From assembly GCF_025165815.1 (NCBI RefSeq), contig NZ_JAFFZE010000009.1, forward strand, positions 372,001 through 436,000: a stretch of 64,000 nucleotides of DNA, written 5' to 3'. Made by a program: the position numbers and the translations under genes. Within the stretch, counting starts at the first letter, position 1; each line of letters opens with the position of its first letter. The stretch comes from Actinophytocola gossypii (GTDB taxonomy: Bacteria > Actinomycetota > Actinomycetes > Mycobacteriales > Pseudonocardiaceae). Below, piece by piece: positions 25,803 to 36,742 of this stretch. The notes under the pieces are model-generated. The model saw nothing but the letters and a program-made list of their open reading frames with translations, was not told where the DNA came from and searched no databases.

Positions 25803-26912
25803 ATGAGATCAACACGCCGTCTCCTCGCGCTCGCGACCGCCGCGCTCGCGGTCTCGGCCACTCTCGGCGCCGCGCCCGCTGCCGGCGCGGAACCGCCGCC
25901 GAGCGACTGGGACCGGATGCTCGCCCAGCAGCCGCTCGTCCGCGCCGCCGACGTGATCCAGGCCGAGGTGCTGCGCGGCGCCGACCGGGGTTTCGCCGGC
26001 ATCGTCCTCGAGGAGGACCACGTCGACCTGTGGTGGAAGGGCTCCGTGCCGGCCGGGATCCGCGCCGCCGTCGCGAAGGCGGAGGCCGAGGCGCCCGTGG
26101 AGATCGAGCCGGCCCGGTACTCCAACGCCGAACTACGCGCGGCCGCCAAGGTGATCGACGCCCGCCGCGGCCCGGCCGTGCACGCGATCAAGCTCCCGGC
26201 CGACGGCAGCGGCCTGGTCCTCGGCACCACGTCGGCGGCCGCGACCCACGCGCTCACGTCCGCGGTGGACGTTCCGGTGCGGACCGTCGTGGAGGAGCCG
26301 CTGGCGCCGGTGTCGCGGCGCGACGACGCCCCGCCGTGGAAGGGCGGCGCCACGATCGTGCTCGGCAACGCGGCCTGCACCTCGGGCTTCTCGGTACGCA
26401 ACGGCGCGAACCAGCGGTTCCTGCTCACCGCCGGGCACTGCGGCGACCCGGGCGTGCGGGTGACCGACCCGACCGGCGAGTACATCGGCAACGCGGGCGC
26501 CAAGCACGGCGACCACGACATCATGCTGATTCCCACGCCGAACGTGGTGAACCGCCAGTACGTCGGCGGCGGCGACAGCAACAGCACGGTGTCCGTGAAC
26601 GGCTGGGGCGACGTGTACGTCGGCGAGTACCTGTGCCAGTCCGGCGTCACCAGCGCGGGCGCCACCGGTGGCCCGGTCTGCAACATCAAGGTGCTGTTCT
26701 TCTACGCCGACCGCGAGGACCTGGTCGAGGGCGAGCAGATGAACGGCCAGCAGGCCGCCCGCCCCGGCGACAGCGGCGGGCCCGTCTACGGCCCGGCCGC
26801 CGGCGGCGGCGTGATCGCCAAGGGCACGGTCACCCGCGTCGCCGGCGCCCGCATCGGCTTCCAGGACTTCCGCACCGCCTCCCGCGATTTCGGCGTGTAC
26901 ATCCCCCTCTGA
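25803..26912 (+). CDS. secreted S1 family serine protease (streptogrisin/alpha-lytic-like)
   Basis: A 369-residue preproprotein with a signal peptide (MRSTRRLLALATAALAVSAT, cleaved near residue 32), a propeptide of about 130 residues, then a chymotrypsin-fold domain. The triad is His212 (LTAGHCG), probably Asp239 (HGDHDIML) and Ser324 (PGDSGGPVYG). The start ATG at 25803 follows gaaggag. Tandem dre-like boxes lie in its promoter, suggesting expression tuned to chitin or aminosugar availability. The gene ends at a nested inverted repeat shared with the convergent gene. Confidence 0.9.
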   Translation: MRSTRRLLALATAALAVSATLGAAPAAGAEPPPSDWDRMLAQQPLVRAADVIQAEVLRGADRGFAGIVLEEDHVDLWWKGSVPAGIRAAVAKAEAEAPVEIEPARYSNAELRAAAKVIDARRGPAVHAIKLPADGSGLVLGTTSAAATHALTSAVDVPVRTVVEEPLAPVSRRDDAPPWKGGATIVLGNAACTSGFSVRNGANQRFLLTAGHCGDPGVRVTDPTGEYIGNAGAKHGDHDIMLIPTPNVVNRQYVGGGDSNSTVSVNGWGDVYVGEYLCQSGVTSAGATGGPVCNIKVLFFYADREDLVEGEQMNGQQAARPGDSGGPVYGPAAGGGVIAKGTVTRVAGARIGFQDFRTASRDFGVYIPL

Positions 26913-27003
26913 CCCCCGAACGTACGACTCGCGCGACGGGAACGTACGACTCGCGAGCCTCGCGAGTCGTACGTTCCCGGACGGTGAGTCGTACGTTCGG
27001 GGG
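26913..27003. repeat. nested perfect inverted repeats between convergent genes
   Basis: An outer 18-bp repeat (26913-26930 with 26986-27003) encloses an inner 20-bp repeat (26938-26957 with 26959-26978, 1-nt spacer). Both are built on the same unit GAACGTACGACTC, present four times. It fills the gap between the protease stop and the convergent gene ending at 27010. It can act as a bidirectional terminator; the repeated unit also suggests a dispersed intergenic repeat family. Confidence 0.75.
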
Positions 27004-27009
27004 CGGTGG

Positions 27010-30272
<3,263 letters not shown>

Positions 30273-30333
30273 CTCGTCGGTCCCGCTCCCGGCGAACAGA
30301 TTAGGAGATCGTCCCACCGGGCATACGGTCGAC

Positions 30334-31551
30334 ATGCGACTTCCATCCGCGCTCCGCGACAGCTCGCTGTCGGTCCTGCTCGACGGCTATGCCTGGATGC
30401 CGGACCGGCGCGCCCGGACGGCGAACGGGATCGTGCGGACCAGGCTGTTCGGGCGCCCCGCCGTCGGCCTGTGCGGGCCGGAAGCCGCCCGGTTCTTCTA
30501 CGACGAGGCACATGTCCGGCGGCACGGCGCGATCCCGGAGCCGGTGCGGGCCACCCTGTTCGGCAAGGGCGCCGTGCACACCCTCGACGGCGCGGCGCAC
30601 CGGTGCCGCAAGGAACTCTTCCTCTCCCTGGTCACCCCGGAGCGCACCGCGGCGCTCGCGGCGAGCGTCGCGGCCGCGTGGGACGAGACGAAGTGGCCGC
30701 CCGGACGCCCGGTGGTCCTGTTCGACGAGGCGAGCCGCGTGCTCACCCGCGGTGTCTGCCGGTGGGCCGGCGTCCCGCTGGCCGACGCCGAGGTGGACGG
30801 TCTCGCCGCCGACCTGGTGGCGATGGTCGACGGCTTCGCCACCGCCGGGCCGAGGCACTGGCGGGCCCGCGCGGCCCGGCGCCGCCAGGAGGACCGGTTC
30901 GCCGGCCTGGTGCGCGGGGTGCGGGACGGCTCGGTCACCGCGCCGGAAGGGTCGGCGCTCATGGCCGTCGCCGGGCACCGGGAACGCGACGGCGAGTCGC
31001 TGAGCCCCCGGCTGGCCGCGGTGGAGCTGCTCAACGTCATCCGGCCGACGGTCGCGGTGTGCTGGTTCGTCGCGTACGCCGGCCACGCGCTGCACCGCTG
31101 GCCGGAGCACCGGCGGCGGCTGGCGGCCGGGGAGCTGGTCACCGAGTTCGTGCACGAGATGCGCCGGTTCTACCCGTTCGCGCCGTTCGTCGCCGGGCAC
31201 GCGGTCACCGACCTGACCTGGCGGGACGAGCGGATCCCCTCGGGCTCGCTGGTGCTGCTCGACCTGTGGGGGCACGACCACGACGCGCGGTACTGGGACG
31301 AGCCGTTCCGGTTCCGCCCGGAGCGGTTCGTCGACCGGGAGATCGGCGAGTTCGAGTTGGTGCCGCAGGGCGCGGGCGATCCGCGGGTCAACCACCGCTG
31401 CCCGGGCGAGCCGTTCACCGTCGCGGTGCTGGAGGCGCTCACGCCCCGGCTGGCCGCGCTCGACCACGAGGTGCCGGACCAGGACCTGACCATCTCGCTG
31501 CACCGGATCCCGGCCAGGGTGCGCAGCGGCATGGTCGTCGTGCCGAGTTGA
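30334..31551 (+). CDS. cytochrome P450, CYP152-like fatty acid peroxygenase
   Basis: A 405-residue P450. The haem-thiolate Cys356 lies in NHRCPGEPF. Arg237-Pro238 in LNVIRPTVAV replaces the usual acid-alcohol pair of the I helix, as in CYP152 peroxygenases (Arg242-Pro243 in the Bacillus enzyme), where it binds the substrate carboxylate. Length and the LLDGYAWMPDRR N-terminus also fit. It would hydroxylate or decarboxylate fatty acids with H2O2 and needs no reductase; none is adjacent. It is divergent from the DnaJ-NERD gene with 61 bp between starts. Confidence 0.9.
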   Translation: MRLPSALRDSSLSVLLDGYAWMPDRRARTANGIVRTRLFGRPAVGLCGPEAARFFYDEAHVRRHGAIPEPVRATLFGKGAVHTLDGAAHRCRKELFLSLVTPERTAALAASVAAAWDETKWPPGRPVVLFDEASRVLTRGVCRWAGVPLADAEVDGLAADLVAMVDGFATAGPRHWRARAARRRQEDRFAGLVRGVRDGSVTAPEGSALMAVAGHRERDGESLSPRLAAVELLNVIRPTVAVCWFVAYAGHALHRWPEHRRRLAAGELVTEFVHEMRRFYPFAPFVAGHAVTDLTWRDERIPSGSLVLLDLWGHDHDARYWDEPFRFRPERFVDREIGEFELVPQGAGDPRVNHRCPGEPFTVAVLEALTPRLAALDHEVPDQDLTISLHRIPARVRSGMVVVPS

Positions 31552-31622
31552 TCTCGCGCGGTGGGCGGGGGGCTTGGGTACCGTGACGGACGAGGGTCGG
31601 GTCCAGAAGCGCGGCGTGCCCT

Positions 31623-31645
31623 TGTCCGACAGTTTGTGTCGAACA
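31623..31645. promoter_or_regulatory. imperfect inverted repeat before the STAS-ANTAR-GAF gene
   Basis: TGTCCGACA and TGTCGAACA form a 9-bp inverted repeat with one mismatch around a 5-nt spacer, just before an aggaggg ribosome site at 31647. It could be an operator or leader hairpin. It resembles only half of a LexA box and was not called as one. Confidence 0.3.
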
Positions 31646-31659
31646 CAGGAGGGCGCAAC

Positions 31660-31713
31660 ATGGTGCGTGGACGTGACGAGTGGCGGACGCCCGGTGCGCC
31701 GTGGTCACCGTGA
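31660..31713 (+). CDS. 17-codon leader ORF coupled to the next gene
   Basis: The ATG at 31660 sits 7 nt after a strong aggaggg site and opens a 17-residue frame (MVRGRDEWRTPGAPWSP) whose TGA overlaps the in-frame GTG at 31710 of the following regulator as GTGA. The main gene's own upstream GTG at 31680 has no ribosome site. This layout suggests that translation of the regulator is coupled to a short upstream peptide. Confidence 0.45.
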   Translation: MVRGRDEWRTPGAPWSP

Positions 31714-32924
31714 TCGTCGTCCCCGGCCCCGAGAACGTGCTGGCGCTCCGCGTCAACGGTGAGATCGACACCGCGAACGCCGCCGAGCTGGAGGCCGAGT
31801 TCATCCGGCTGGTCGACGGCTCGGTCGACGTCGTGGTGGACGTGCACGCCGTCACGATGCTCTCCGCCGCCGGCGCGCGGATGCTGACCCGGGTCGCCGA
31901 CCGGCTCGCCGATGGGGGCAGGCGGATGCTGGTCGTCACCGGCGCCGGGATGCCCCGCCGGGTGCTCGAGGCGATCCACGCCGTCGACGTGCTGGAGGTC
32001 TTCACCACGGTCGACACGGCGGTCGCGGCGCTCGACCACGCGTCCGACCGCGATTGCGACGAGCTGGTGCGGCTGCGCGACCAGGTGCGCGACCTGCGCG
32101 AGAAGCTGCGTACCCGCCCGCTGGTCGCCCGCGCGCTCGGCATGCTGCACGAGCGTTACCGGCTGCCCGACGTGAACACGGCCAACGGCCTGCTGCGGGA
32201 CGTGTCCCAGCGGAACAACGTGAAGATGCGGCTACTGGCGCACGCCTTCGTCGGCGCCACGCCACCGCCGTCGCCGGACGCGCCGCGCTGGTTCCCCGGC
32301 CGGCTCAGACCGCCCGCTCCCCGGTTGACGTTCGTGACGCGGGCCCCGGCCAACCTGACCGTGCTGCTCGACGAGGTGCTCGACGCGGTACTGGCGTGCT
32401 CGGGGGCCGAGGCGGGTGACGTCCAGCTGGTCGACCCGGTCCGCGGCGCGCTGGCGATCGAACGGCAGCGCGGCCTGCCCACGTCGCTGCTCACGTTCTT
32501 CGAGGAGGTCGGCACGACCGGTTCCCCGTGCGCGGAGGCGTGGCGGCGGCGCTCGTCGATGGTCGTCGCCGACGTGGCGAGCGACCCGGTCTACGACGAG
32601 GACGCCCGCGCGGTCCTGCTCGACGCCGGCATTCGCGCGGTGCGGAGCACGCCGCTGCTCGCGCCGTCCGGCGAGTGCGTCGGCGTCGTCTCCACCCACC
32701 ACCGCGAGGTGGGCGCCGTGTCGGTTGGCGCCGAGCCACCCGAGCTGGCGCGGATCGCGGCCGAGGCGGGCGCGTGGATCGCCTGGTACGTCCGGAACAC
32801 CACGCTCGACGCCCTTGAGCACCTGCACGACGAGGCCAGGCGGGCCGCTCGGGGCAGGGCAGCTGTCACGGGTGGCGTAGCAGCACCCCGACCCCGTCGG
32901 CCAAGGGGAGTGACTCGGCGGTGA
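31710..32924 (+). CDS. STAS-ANTAR-GAF regulatory protein
   Basis: About 404 residues. A STAS domain (NVLALRVNGEIDTANAAELEAEF, with a DVHAVTMLSAAGARML phospho-site-like strand) covers 1-105. An ANTAR RNA-binding domain (RPLVARALGMLHERYRLPD) lies around 120-170, and a GAF domain around 205-360. STAS suggests anti-sigma-antagonist-like signalling, while ANTAR proteins bind RNA hairpins as antiterminators; all three in one chain is unusual. The start is uncertain: GTG 31710 (coupled to a leader ORF), 31701 or 31680. The 3' end overlaps the convergent gene by 59 bp. Confidence 0.8.
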   Translation: MIVVPGPENVLALRVNGEIDTANAAELEAEFIRLVDGSVDVVVDVHAVTMLSAAGARMLTRVADRLADGGRRMLVVTGAGMPRRVLEAIHAVDVLEVFTTVDTAVAALDHASDRDCDELVRLRDQVRDLREKLRTRPLVARALGMLHERYRLPDVNTANGLLRDVSQRNNVKMRLLAHAFVGATPPPSPDAPRWFPGRLRPPAPRLTFVTRAPANLTVLLDEVLDAVLACSGAEAGDVQLVDPVRGALAIERQRGLPTSLLTFFEEVGTTGSPCAEAWRRRSSMVVADVASDPVYDEDARAVLLDAGIRAVRSTPLLAPSGECVGVVSTHHREVGAVSVGAEPPELARIAAEAGAWIAWYVRNTTLDALEHLHDEARRAARGRAAVTGGVAAPRPRRPRGVTRR

Positions 32925-33543
32925 CGATCAGCTCGGCGCCGACCGCGAGCGCGGCCAGCGGCAGCGCCTCGTCGGCCCGCTGCCGGCTGATCGGGACGCC
33001 GAGCGCGCGCAGCGAGTCGTCGGTGCCGACCAGGTGGTCCTGCTGGTCGCCGCCGACCCACACCGTCTCGTCGCCGAGCCGGTCCACCGACACGACCAGG
33101 GCGTCGGCGTTGCCCTCGCGGAGGCCGCGGGTGCAGAGCGGGAGCCCGTCCACGGCGAGCCCGCCCGGCCGGGAGGACTCGAACACGAACTGGTCGTAGG
33201 CCGACCACTCGGCGACGGGCCGTTCCCCGGCCGCCGCGTGGTGGTGCGCGAGCGGGAGCAGGTAGGGCAGGTCGGACACCCTGCCGACGGGCGCGGCCGG
33301 CCGCCAGGACGGGCACTCGTCGACCAGAACCGTGCCGCCGGAGCTGACCAACGCCGTGACGAGTGCGTGGCCGGTGGCGCCGTGCCGGGCGACCGCCTCG
33401 TCCAGCACGTCGAGGACGGTCTCCTCGACGTGTTGGGCGGCGAGGCGGGGCCGCAGCACCGGCCAGGCGGCCGCGGACGGCAGGTAGACCGAGGCGAACG
33501 GTCCGGGGACGTGGACGAACTCGCGCATCGACAGGGTGTCCAT
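32866..33543 (-). CDS. baeRF-like (Rv2629 family) protein
   Basis: A 225-residue protein resembling the bacterial eRF1-homologue families (Rv2629/baeRF). It has FVHVPGPFASVYLPS at the N-terminus, a central VLVDECPSWRPAAPVGRVSDLPYLLPL, in part near residue 75, and a C-terminal L7Ae-like region ending ELIVTAESLPLADGVGVLLRHP, in part. It is shorter than typical Rv2629 proteins (about 370), so the middle domain appears reduced. A strong gaggagg ribosome site precedes ATG 33543, 9 nt after the stop of the DUF2795 gene; Rv2629 relatives are linked to stress and hibernation, which is only suggestive here. Confidence 0.65.
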   Translation of the reverse strand: MDTLSMREFVHVPGPFASVYLPSAAAWPVLRPRLAAQHVEETVLDVLDEAVARHGATGHALVTALVSSGGTVLVDECPSWRPAAPVGRVSDLPYLLPLAHHHAAAGERPVAEWSAYDQFVFESSRPGGLAVDGLPLCTRGLREGNADALVVSVDRLGDETVWVGGDQQDHLVGTDDSLRALGVPISRQRADEALPLAALAVGAELIVTAESLPLADGVGVLLRHP

Positions 33544-33552
33544 GTCGCCTCC

Positions 33553-33744
33553 TCAGGACTTGACGAACTCCTCGCTGACGGCGTTAGGCCCGTCGTAGGT
33601 GCGGTCCGGCATCGACCGCAGCCCGTCGAGTACCGCGTCGTCGGCGCCCTGCGAGCGTGCGTGCTCGACCAGGCTGTCCTTGTCGCACGGGTAGTCCACA
33701 CCGGACAGGAACTTCTGCATCTGAATCGGATTCGGGTTGTTCAC
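33553..33744 (-). CDS. DUF2795 small protein
   Basis: A 63-residue protein (VNNPNPIQMQKFLSGVDYPC, then KDSLVEHARSQGADD and MPDRTYDGPNAVSEE) matching the DUF2795 pattern of a helical L-x(2)-A-x(3)-GA core and a YDGPNAVSEE-type tail. The GTG start at 33744 has aaaggag 7 nt upstream. It is co-directional with the baeRF-like gene and divergent from the heptose locus. A second DUF2795 gene lies at the other end of that locus (46825-47022). Function unknown. Confidence 0.8.
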   Translation of the reverse strand: MNNPNPIQMQKFLSGVDYPCDKDSLVEHARSQGADDAVLDGLRSMPDRTYDGPNAVSEEFVKS

Positions 33745-33833
33745 GGCTTCTCCTTTCCCGTTCGGCCCGATGCGCTGGCTACCCCGATCGGCGCGACTTA
33801 TCCGCCGGTCGGCAACCGAAAGGTCGTCACGAT

Positions 33834-33869
33834 GAGTAGTAGCTGTCACGCACAGGTTTACTACTACTC
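33834..33869. promoter_or_regulatory. inverted repeat before gmhB
   Basis: GAGTAGTAG and CTACTACTC are perfect 9-bp arms around an 18-nt spacer, ending 5 nt before the probable ribosome site of gmhB, in the 145-bp region shared with the divergent DUF2795 gene. It is AT-richer than the surroundings. It may be an operator or a leader hairpin for the heptose operon. Confidence 0.45.
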
Positions 33870-33889
33870 CACCCGGAAAGCCCTTCTTC

Positions 33890-34441
33890 GTGACCACATC
33901 AGCTTCTGCGACCGCCGCGGCGGTGCTGTTCGACCGGGACGGCACGCTCGTCGAGGACGTGCCGTACAACGGCGACCCCGGCCTGGTCAGGCCGGTACCG
34001 GGGGCGCGGGACGCGCTGGAGCTGCTGCGGTCGGAGCACGTCGCGACCGGGATCGTGACCAACCAGTCCGGGATCGGCCGCGGATTGCTGACGGTGGGCG
34101 ACGTCCACCGGGTGCATGCCCGGATGGAGCAACTGCTGGGGCCGTTCGACGACTTCCGGTTCTGCCCACATCTGCCCGATTCCGGGTGCGTCTGCCGCAA
34201 ACCGGCACCGGGAATGGTGCTGGACGCGTGCGCCGCGCTCGGTGTGCGCCCGCGGGCGTGCGTCGTGATCGGCGACATCGCCGCCGATCTCGCCGCGGCA
34301 ACCGCCGCCGGCGCCCTCGCGATCATGGTGCCGACCCCGGTGACCCGCCCGGACGAGATCGCCGCCGCCCCGGTGCTGGCCACCGACCTCCACACCGCCA
34401 CCGAACTCGCCGTCGACCTCCTGCTGGGGGTGCGCGCATGA
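33890..34441 (+). CDS. gmhB: D-glycero-D-manno-heptose 1,7-bisphosphate 7-phosphatase (GmhB-like)
   Basis: A 183-residue HAD-IIIA phosphatase. The nucleophile motif is FDRDGTLVE (Asp15, Asp17), motif II is IVTNQSGIGRG, and the zinc-loop CPHLPDSGCVCRKP carries the Cys/His set typical of GmhB; motif IV is VIGDIAADLAAA. It removes the C7 phosphate of heptose-1,7-bisphosphate. It is the first gene of the heptose operon and its stop overlaps the next start (ATGA). Confidence 0.9.
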   Translation: MTTSASATAAAVLFDRDGTLVEDVPYNGDPGLVRPVPGARDALELLRSEHVATGIVTNQSGIGRGLLTVGDVHRVHARMEQLLGPFDDFRFCPHLPDSGCVCRKPAPGMVLDACAALGVRPRACVVIGDIAADLAAATAAGALAIMVPTPVTRPDEIAAAPVLATDLHTATELAVDLLLGVRA

Positions 34442-35481
34442 TGCGGGTGCTCGTGGTGCGGTTGGACAGTGACGGCGACGTCCTGCTGTCCGGCCCGGCG
34501 ATCCGCGCGATCGCCGGTCACCCGGCCGAGGTCACCCTGCTCTGCGGTCCGGCCGGCGCTCAGGCGGCCGCGCTGCTGCCCGGCGTGGACCACACGATCG
34601 AGTGGACCTGCCCCTGGATCGCCCCGGACCCCGGCGAGCTGCGACTCGACGACATGCGAGAGCTGACCGAACGGATCGCCGGTGCCCGGTTCGACCTCGC
34701 GGTGGTGCTGACCTCCGCGCACCAGTCCTGCCTGCCGACCGCGCTGCTGCTGCGGACGGCCGGCGTCCCGGCCATCGCCGGCATCTCCACCGACTACCCG
34801 GGCGCGCTGCTCGACGTCCGCCTGCGCCCCGACATCGACTTCGTCGACGACACCCCGGAGCCGGAGCGCGCGCTCGCTCTGGTCAACGCCGCCGGCTTCC
34901 GCCTGCCACCCGGCGACGACGGCGCGCTGCGGGTGCGCCGGATCCCGGAGGTGTCCACGCTGACCGGCACCGGCCCGTACGTGGTCGTGCACCCCGGCGC
35001 CACGGTGCCGGCCCGCCGCTGGCCGGCCGGCCGGTGCGCCGAGGCGGTGCGGGATCTGGTCGAGGCCGGGCACCGCGTGCTGGTCACCGGCGGACCGACC
35101 GAGCGGGTGCTGACCGCCGCGGTCGCCGCGGACGCCGGCACCGACCTCGGCGGCGCCACCAGCTTCGCGCAGCTCGGCGGCGTGCTCGCCGGCGCCGACG
35201 CGGTGGTCGTCGGCAACACCGGCCCCGCGCACCTCGCGGCGGCCGTCGAGACCCCGGTGGTCTCCCTGTTCTCCCCGGTCGTGCCGGCGGTCCGGTGGGC
35301 GCCCTACCGGGTGCCCACCGTGCTGCTCGGCGACCAGACCGCGGCCTGTCGCGGCACCAGGGCGCGCGAGTGCCCGGTGCCGGGACATCCGTGCCTGTCG
35401 ACCGTCACCGCGCGTGACGTGGTGGCGGCCGTCCGGGCCGTACGGAAGAAGCACTCACTTAAGCCACAGGTGGTGCGCTGA
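34438..35481 (+). CDS. glycosyltransferase family 9 (heptosyltransferase-like)
   Basis: A 347-residue GT-B protein of the ADP-heptose:LPS heptosyltransferase family. The N-terminus MMRVLVVRLDSDGDVLLSGP is typical, the hinge and nucleotide-sugar region reads VVHPGATVPARRWP near residue 183, and the C-terminal block is GNTGPAHLAAAVETPVV. Translationally coupled to gmhB. With gmhA and two hldE genes in the cluster, ADP-heptose is the likely donor. Acceptor unknown; there is no lipid A in this organism type. Confidence 0.88.
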   Translation: MMRVLVVRLDSDGDVLLSGPAIRAIAGHPAEVTLLCGPAGAQAAALLPGVDHTIEWTCPWIAPDPGELRLDDMRELTERIAGARFDLAVVLTSAHQSCLPTALLLRTAGVPAIAGISTDYPGALLDVRLRPDIDFVDDTPEPERALALVNAAGFRLPPGDDGALRVRRIPEVSTLTGTGPYVVVHPGATVPARRWPAGRCAEAVRDLVEAGHRVLVTGGPTERVLTAAVAADAGTDLGGATSFAQLGGVLAGADAVVVGNTGPAHLAAAVETPVVSLFSPVVPAVRWAPYRVPTVLLGDQTAACRGTRARECPVPGHPCLSTVTARDVVAAVRAVRKKHSLKPQVVR

Positions 35482-35515
35482 CCCTGCCATGACTGGACGA
35501 CGGGAACAGCCACAA

Positions 35516-36742
35516 ATGCGAATAGCGATGATCTCCGAACACGCCAATCCCCTGGCGGCGCTAGGAGGAGTTGACGCGGGCGGGCAGAACCTGCACGTCG
35601 CCGAGCTCTCCGCCGCTCTGGTCAGGGCGGGCCACGACGTGACCGTCTACACCCGCCGGGACGCCCGCGGGCAGCCGGCGACCGTCGACGCCCCCCAGGG
35701 CTTCCGGGTCGTCCACGTGCCGGCCGGTCCCGCCAAGCAGGTGCCCAAGGACGAGCTGCTGCCGCACATGGCCGAGTTCACCCGGTTCGTCAGCGAGCAG
35801 TGGCGGGACTCGCCGCCGGACGTCGTGCACTCGCACTTCTGGATGAGCGGAATCGTCGCGGTGTTCGCCAAGCAGCACACGCGCGTGCCCGTCGTGCACA
35901 CCTACCACGCCCTCGGCACGGTGAAGCGCCGCCACCAGGGCACCGCCGACACCAGCCCGGCCGACCGCATCCGGCTCGAGCGGCTGGTCGGCAACTCCGT
36001 CACTCGCGTCCTCGCCACCTGCACCGACGAGGTCCGCGAGCTCGGCCGGATGGGCGTCGGCAACCGGCGCGTCGCCGTCGTCCCCTGCGGCGTGGACTGC
36101 GACCAGTTCCGCCCGGAGGGCCCCGTCGTGCCCAAGCGGCTGCCCCGCCGGGTGGTCAGCGTCGGCAGGCTGGTGCCGCGCAAGGGGTTCGCCGACCTGA
36201 TCGCGGCCATGCCGTACAACTCGGACACCGAGCTGGTCATCGTCGGCGGCCCGGACCGCAGGACACTCGCCCGCGACCCGGAGGCCATCCGGCTGCGCGA
36301 GCTCGCCGAGCGGCTCGGCGTCGCCGACCGGGTGCGGCTCGTCGGCCAGGTGCCCCGCGAGCGGATGCCGTCCGTGCTGCGCTCGGCCGACCTCGTGGCG
36401 TGCGTGCCCTGGTACGAGCCGTTCGGCATCGTCCCGCTGGAGGCCATGGCCTGCGGGGTGCCGGTGCTCGCCACCGAGGTCGGCGGCCTGGCCGACACGG
36501 TCGTCGACGGCGTCACCGGCGTGCTGGTGCCGCCCCAGCGGCCCAAACCGCTGGCGGCCACCATGAAGGCCCTGCTCGCCGACCCGGTCAAGCGGGACTT
36601 CCTCGGCGCCGCCGGCCGCGACCGCGCCGAGTCCCGCTACCCGTGGGACCGGATCGCCATGGACACCGCCCGGGTCTACGAGCAGTGCCTCGACGGCACC
36701 GGCACCGGGCGGCTCGCCACCGCCGCCGGAGCGTCGCGATGA
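35516..36742 (+). CDS. glycosyltransferase family 4 (GT-B)
   Basis: A 408-residue retaining glycosyltransferase. The N-terminal MRIAMISEHANPLAALGG and GGQNLHVAELSAAL loop are typical of the MshA/sucrose-synthase-like GT4 branch. The catalytic C-terminal signature is EPFGIVPLEAMACGVPVLA with the two spaced glutamates. The family-like start is ATG 35516; ATG 35489 is an alternative and neither has a strong ribosome site. The stop overlaps the gmhA start. Confidence 0.87.
   Translation: MRIAMISEHANPLAALGGVDAGGQNLHVAELSAALVRAGHDVTVYTRRDARGQPATVDAPQGFRVVHVPAGPAKQVPKDELLPHMAEFTRFVSEQWRDSPPDVVHSHFWMSGIVAVFAKQHTRVPVVHTYHALGTVKRRHQGTADTSPADRIRLERLVGNSVTRVLATCTDEVRELGRMGVGNRRVAVVPCGVDCDQFRPEGPVVPKRLPRRVVSVGRLVPRKGFADLIAAMPYNSDTELVIVGGPDRRTLARDPEAIRLRELAERLGVADRVRLVGQVPRERMPSVLRSADLVACVPWYEPFGIVPLEAMACGVPVLATEVGGLADTVVDGVTGVLVPPQRPKPLAATMKALLADPVKRDFLGAAGRDRAESRYPWDRIAMDTARVYEQCLDGTGTGRLATAAGASR

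Noticed and set aside
30334-31551. Ordinary monooxygenase P450 of a biosynthetic cluster
   Set aside because: The Arg-Pro pair in the I helix replaces the acid-alcohol pair and points to the CYP152 peroxygenase group; no ferredoxin or reductase is adjacent.
31637-31645. Second LexA box near the STAS-ANTAR-GAF gene
   Set aside because: Only the half-site TCGAACA is present; the partner half does not match TGTTCGA.
33832-33930. Leader peptide beginning MSSSCHAQVYYYSTRK before gmhB
   Set aside because: The Ser and Tyr runs follow from the inverted repeat, the ribosome site is poor, and the frame does not stop but continues open through gmhB into the GT9 gene, unlike a real leader ORF.
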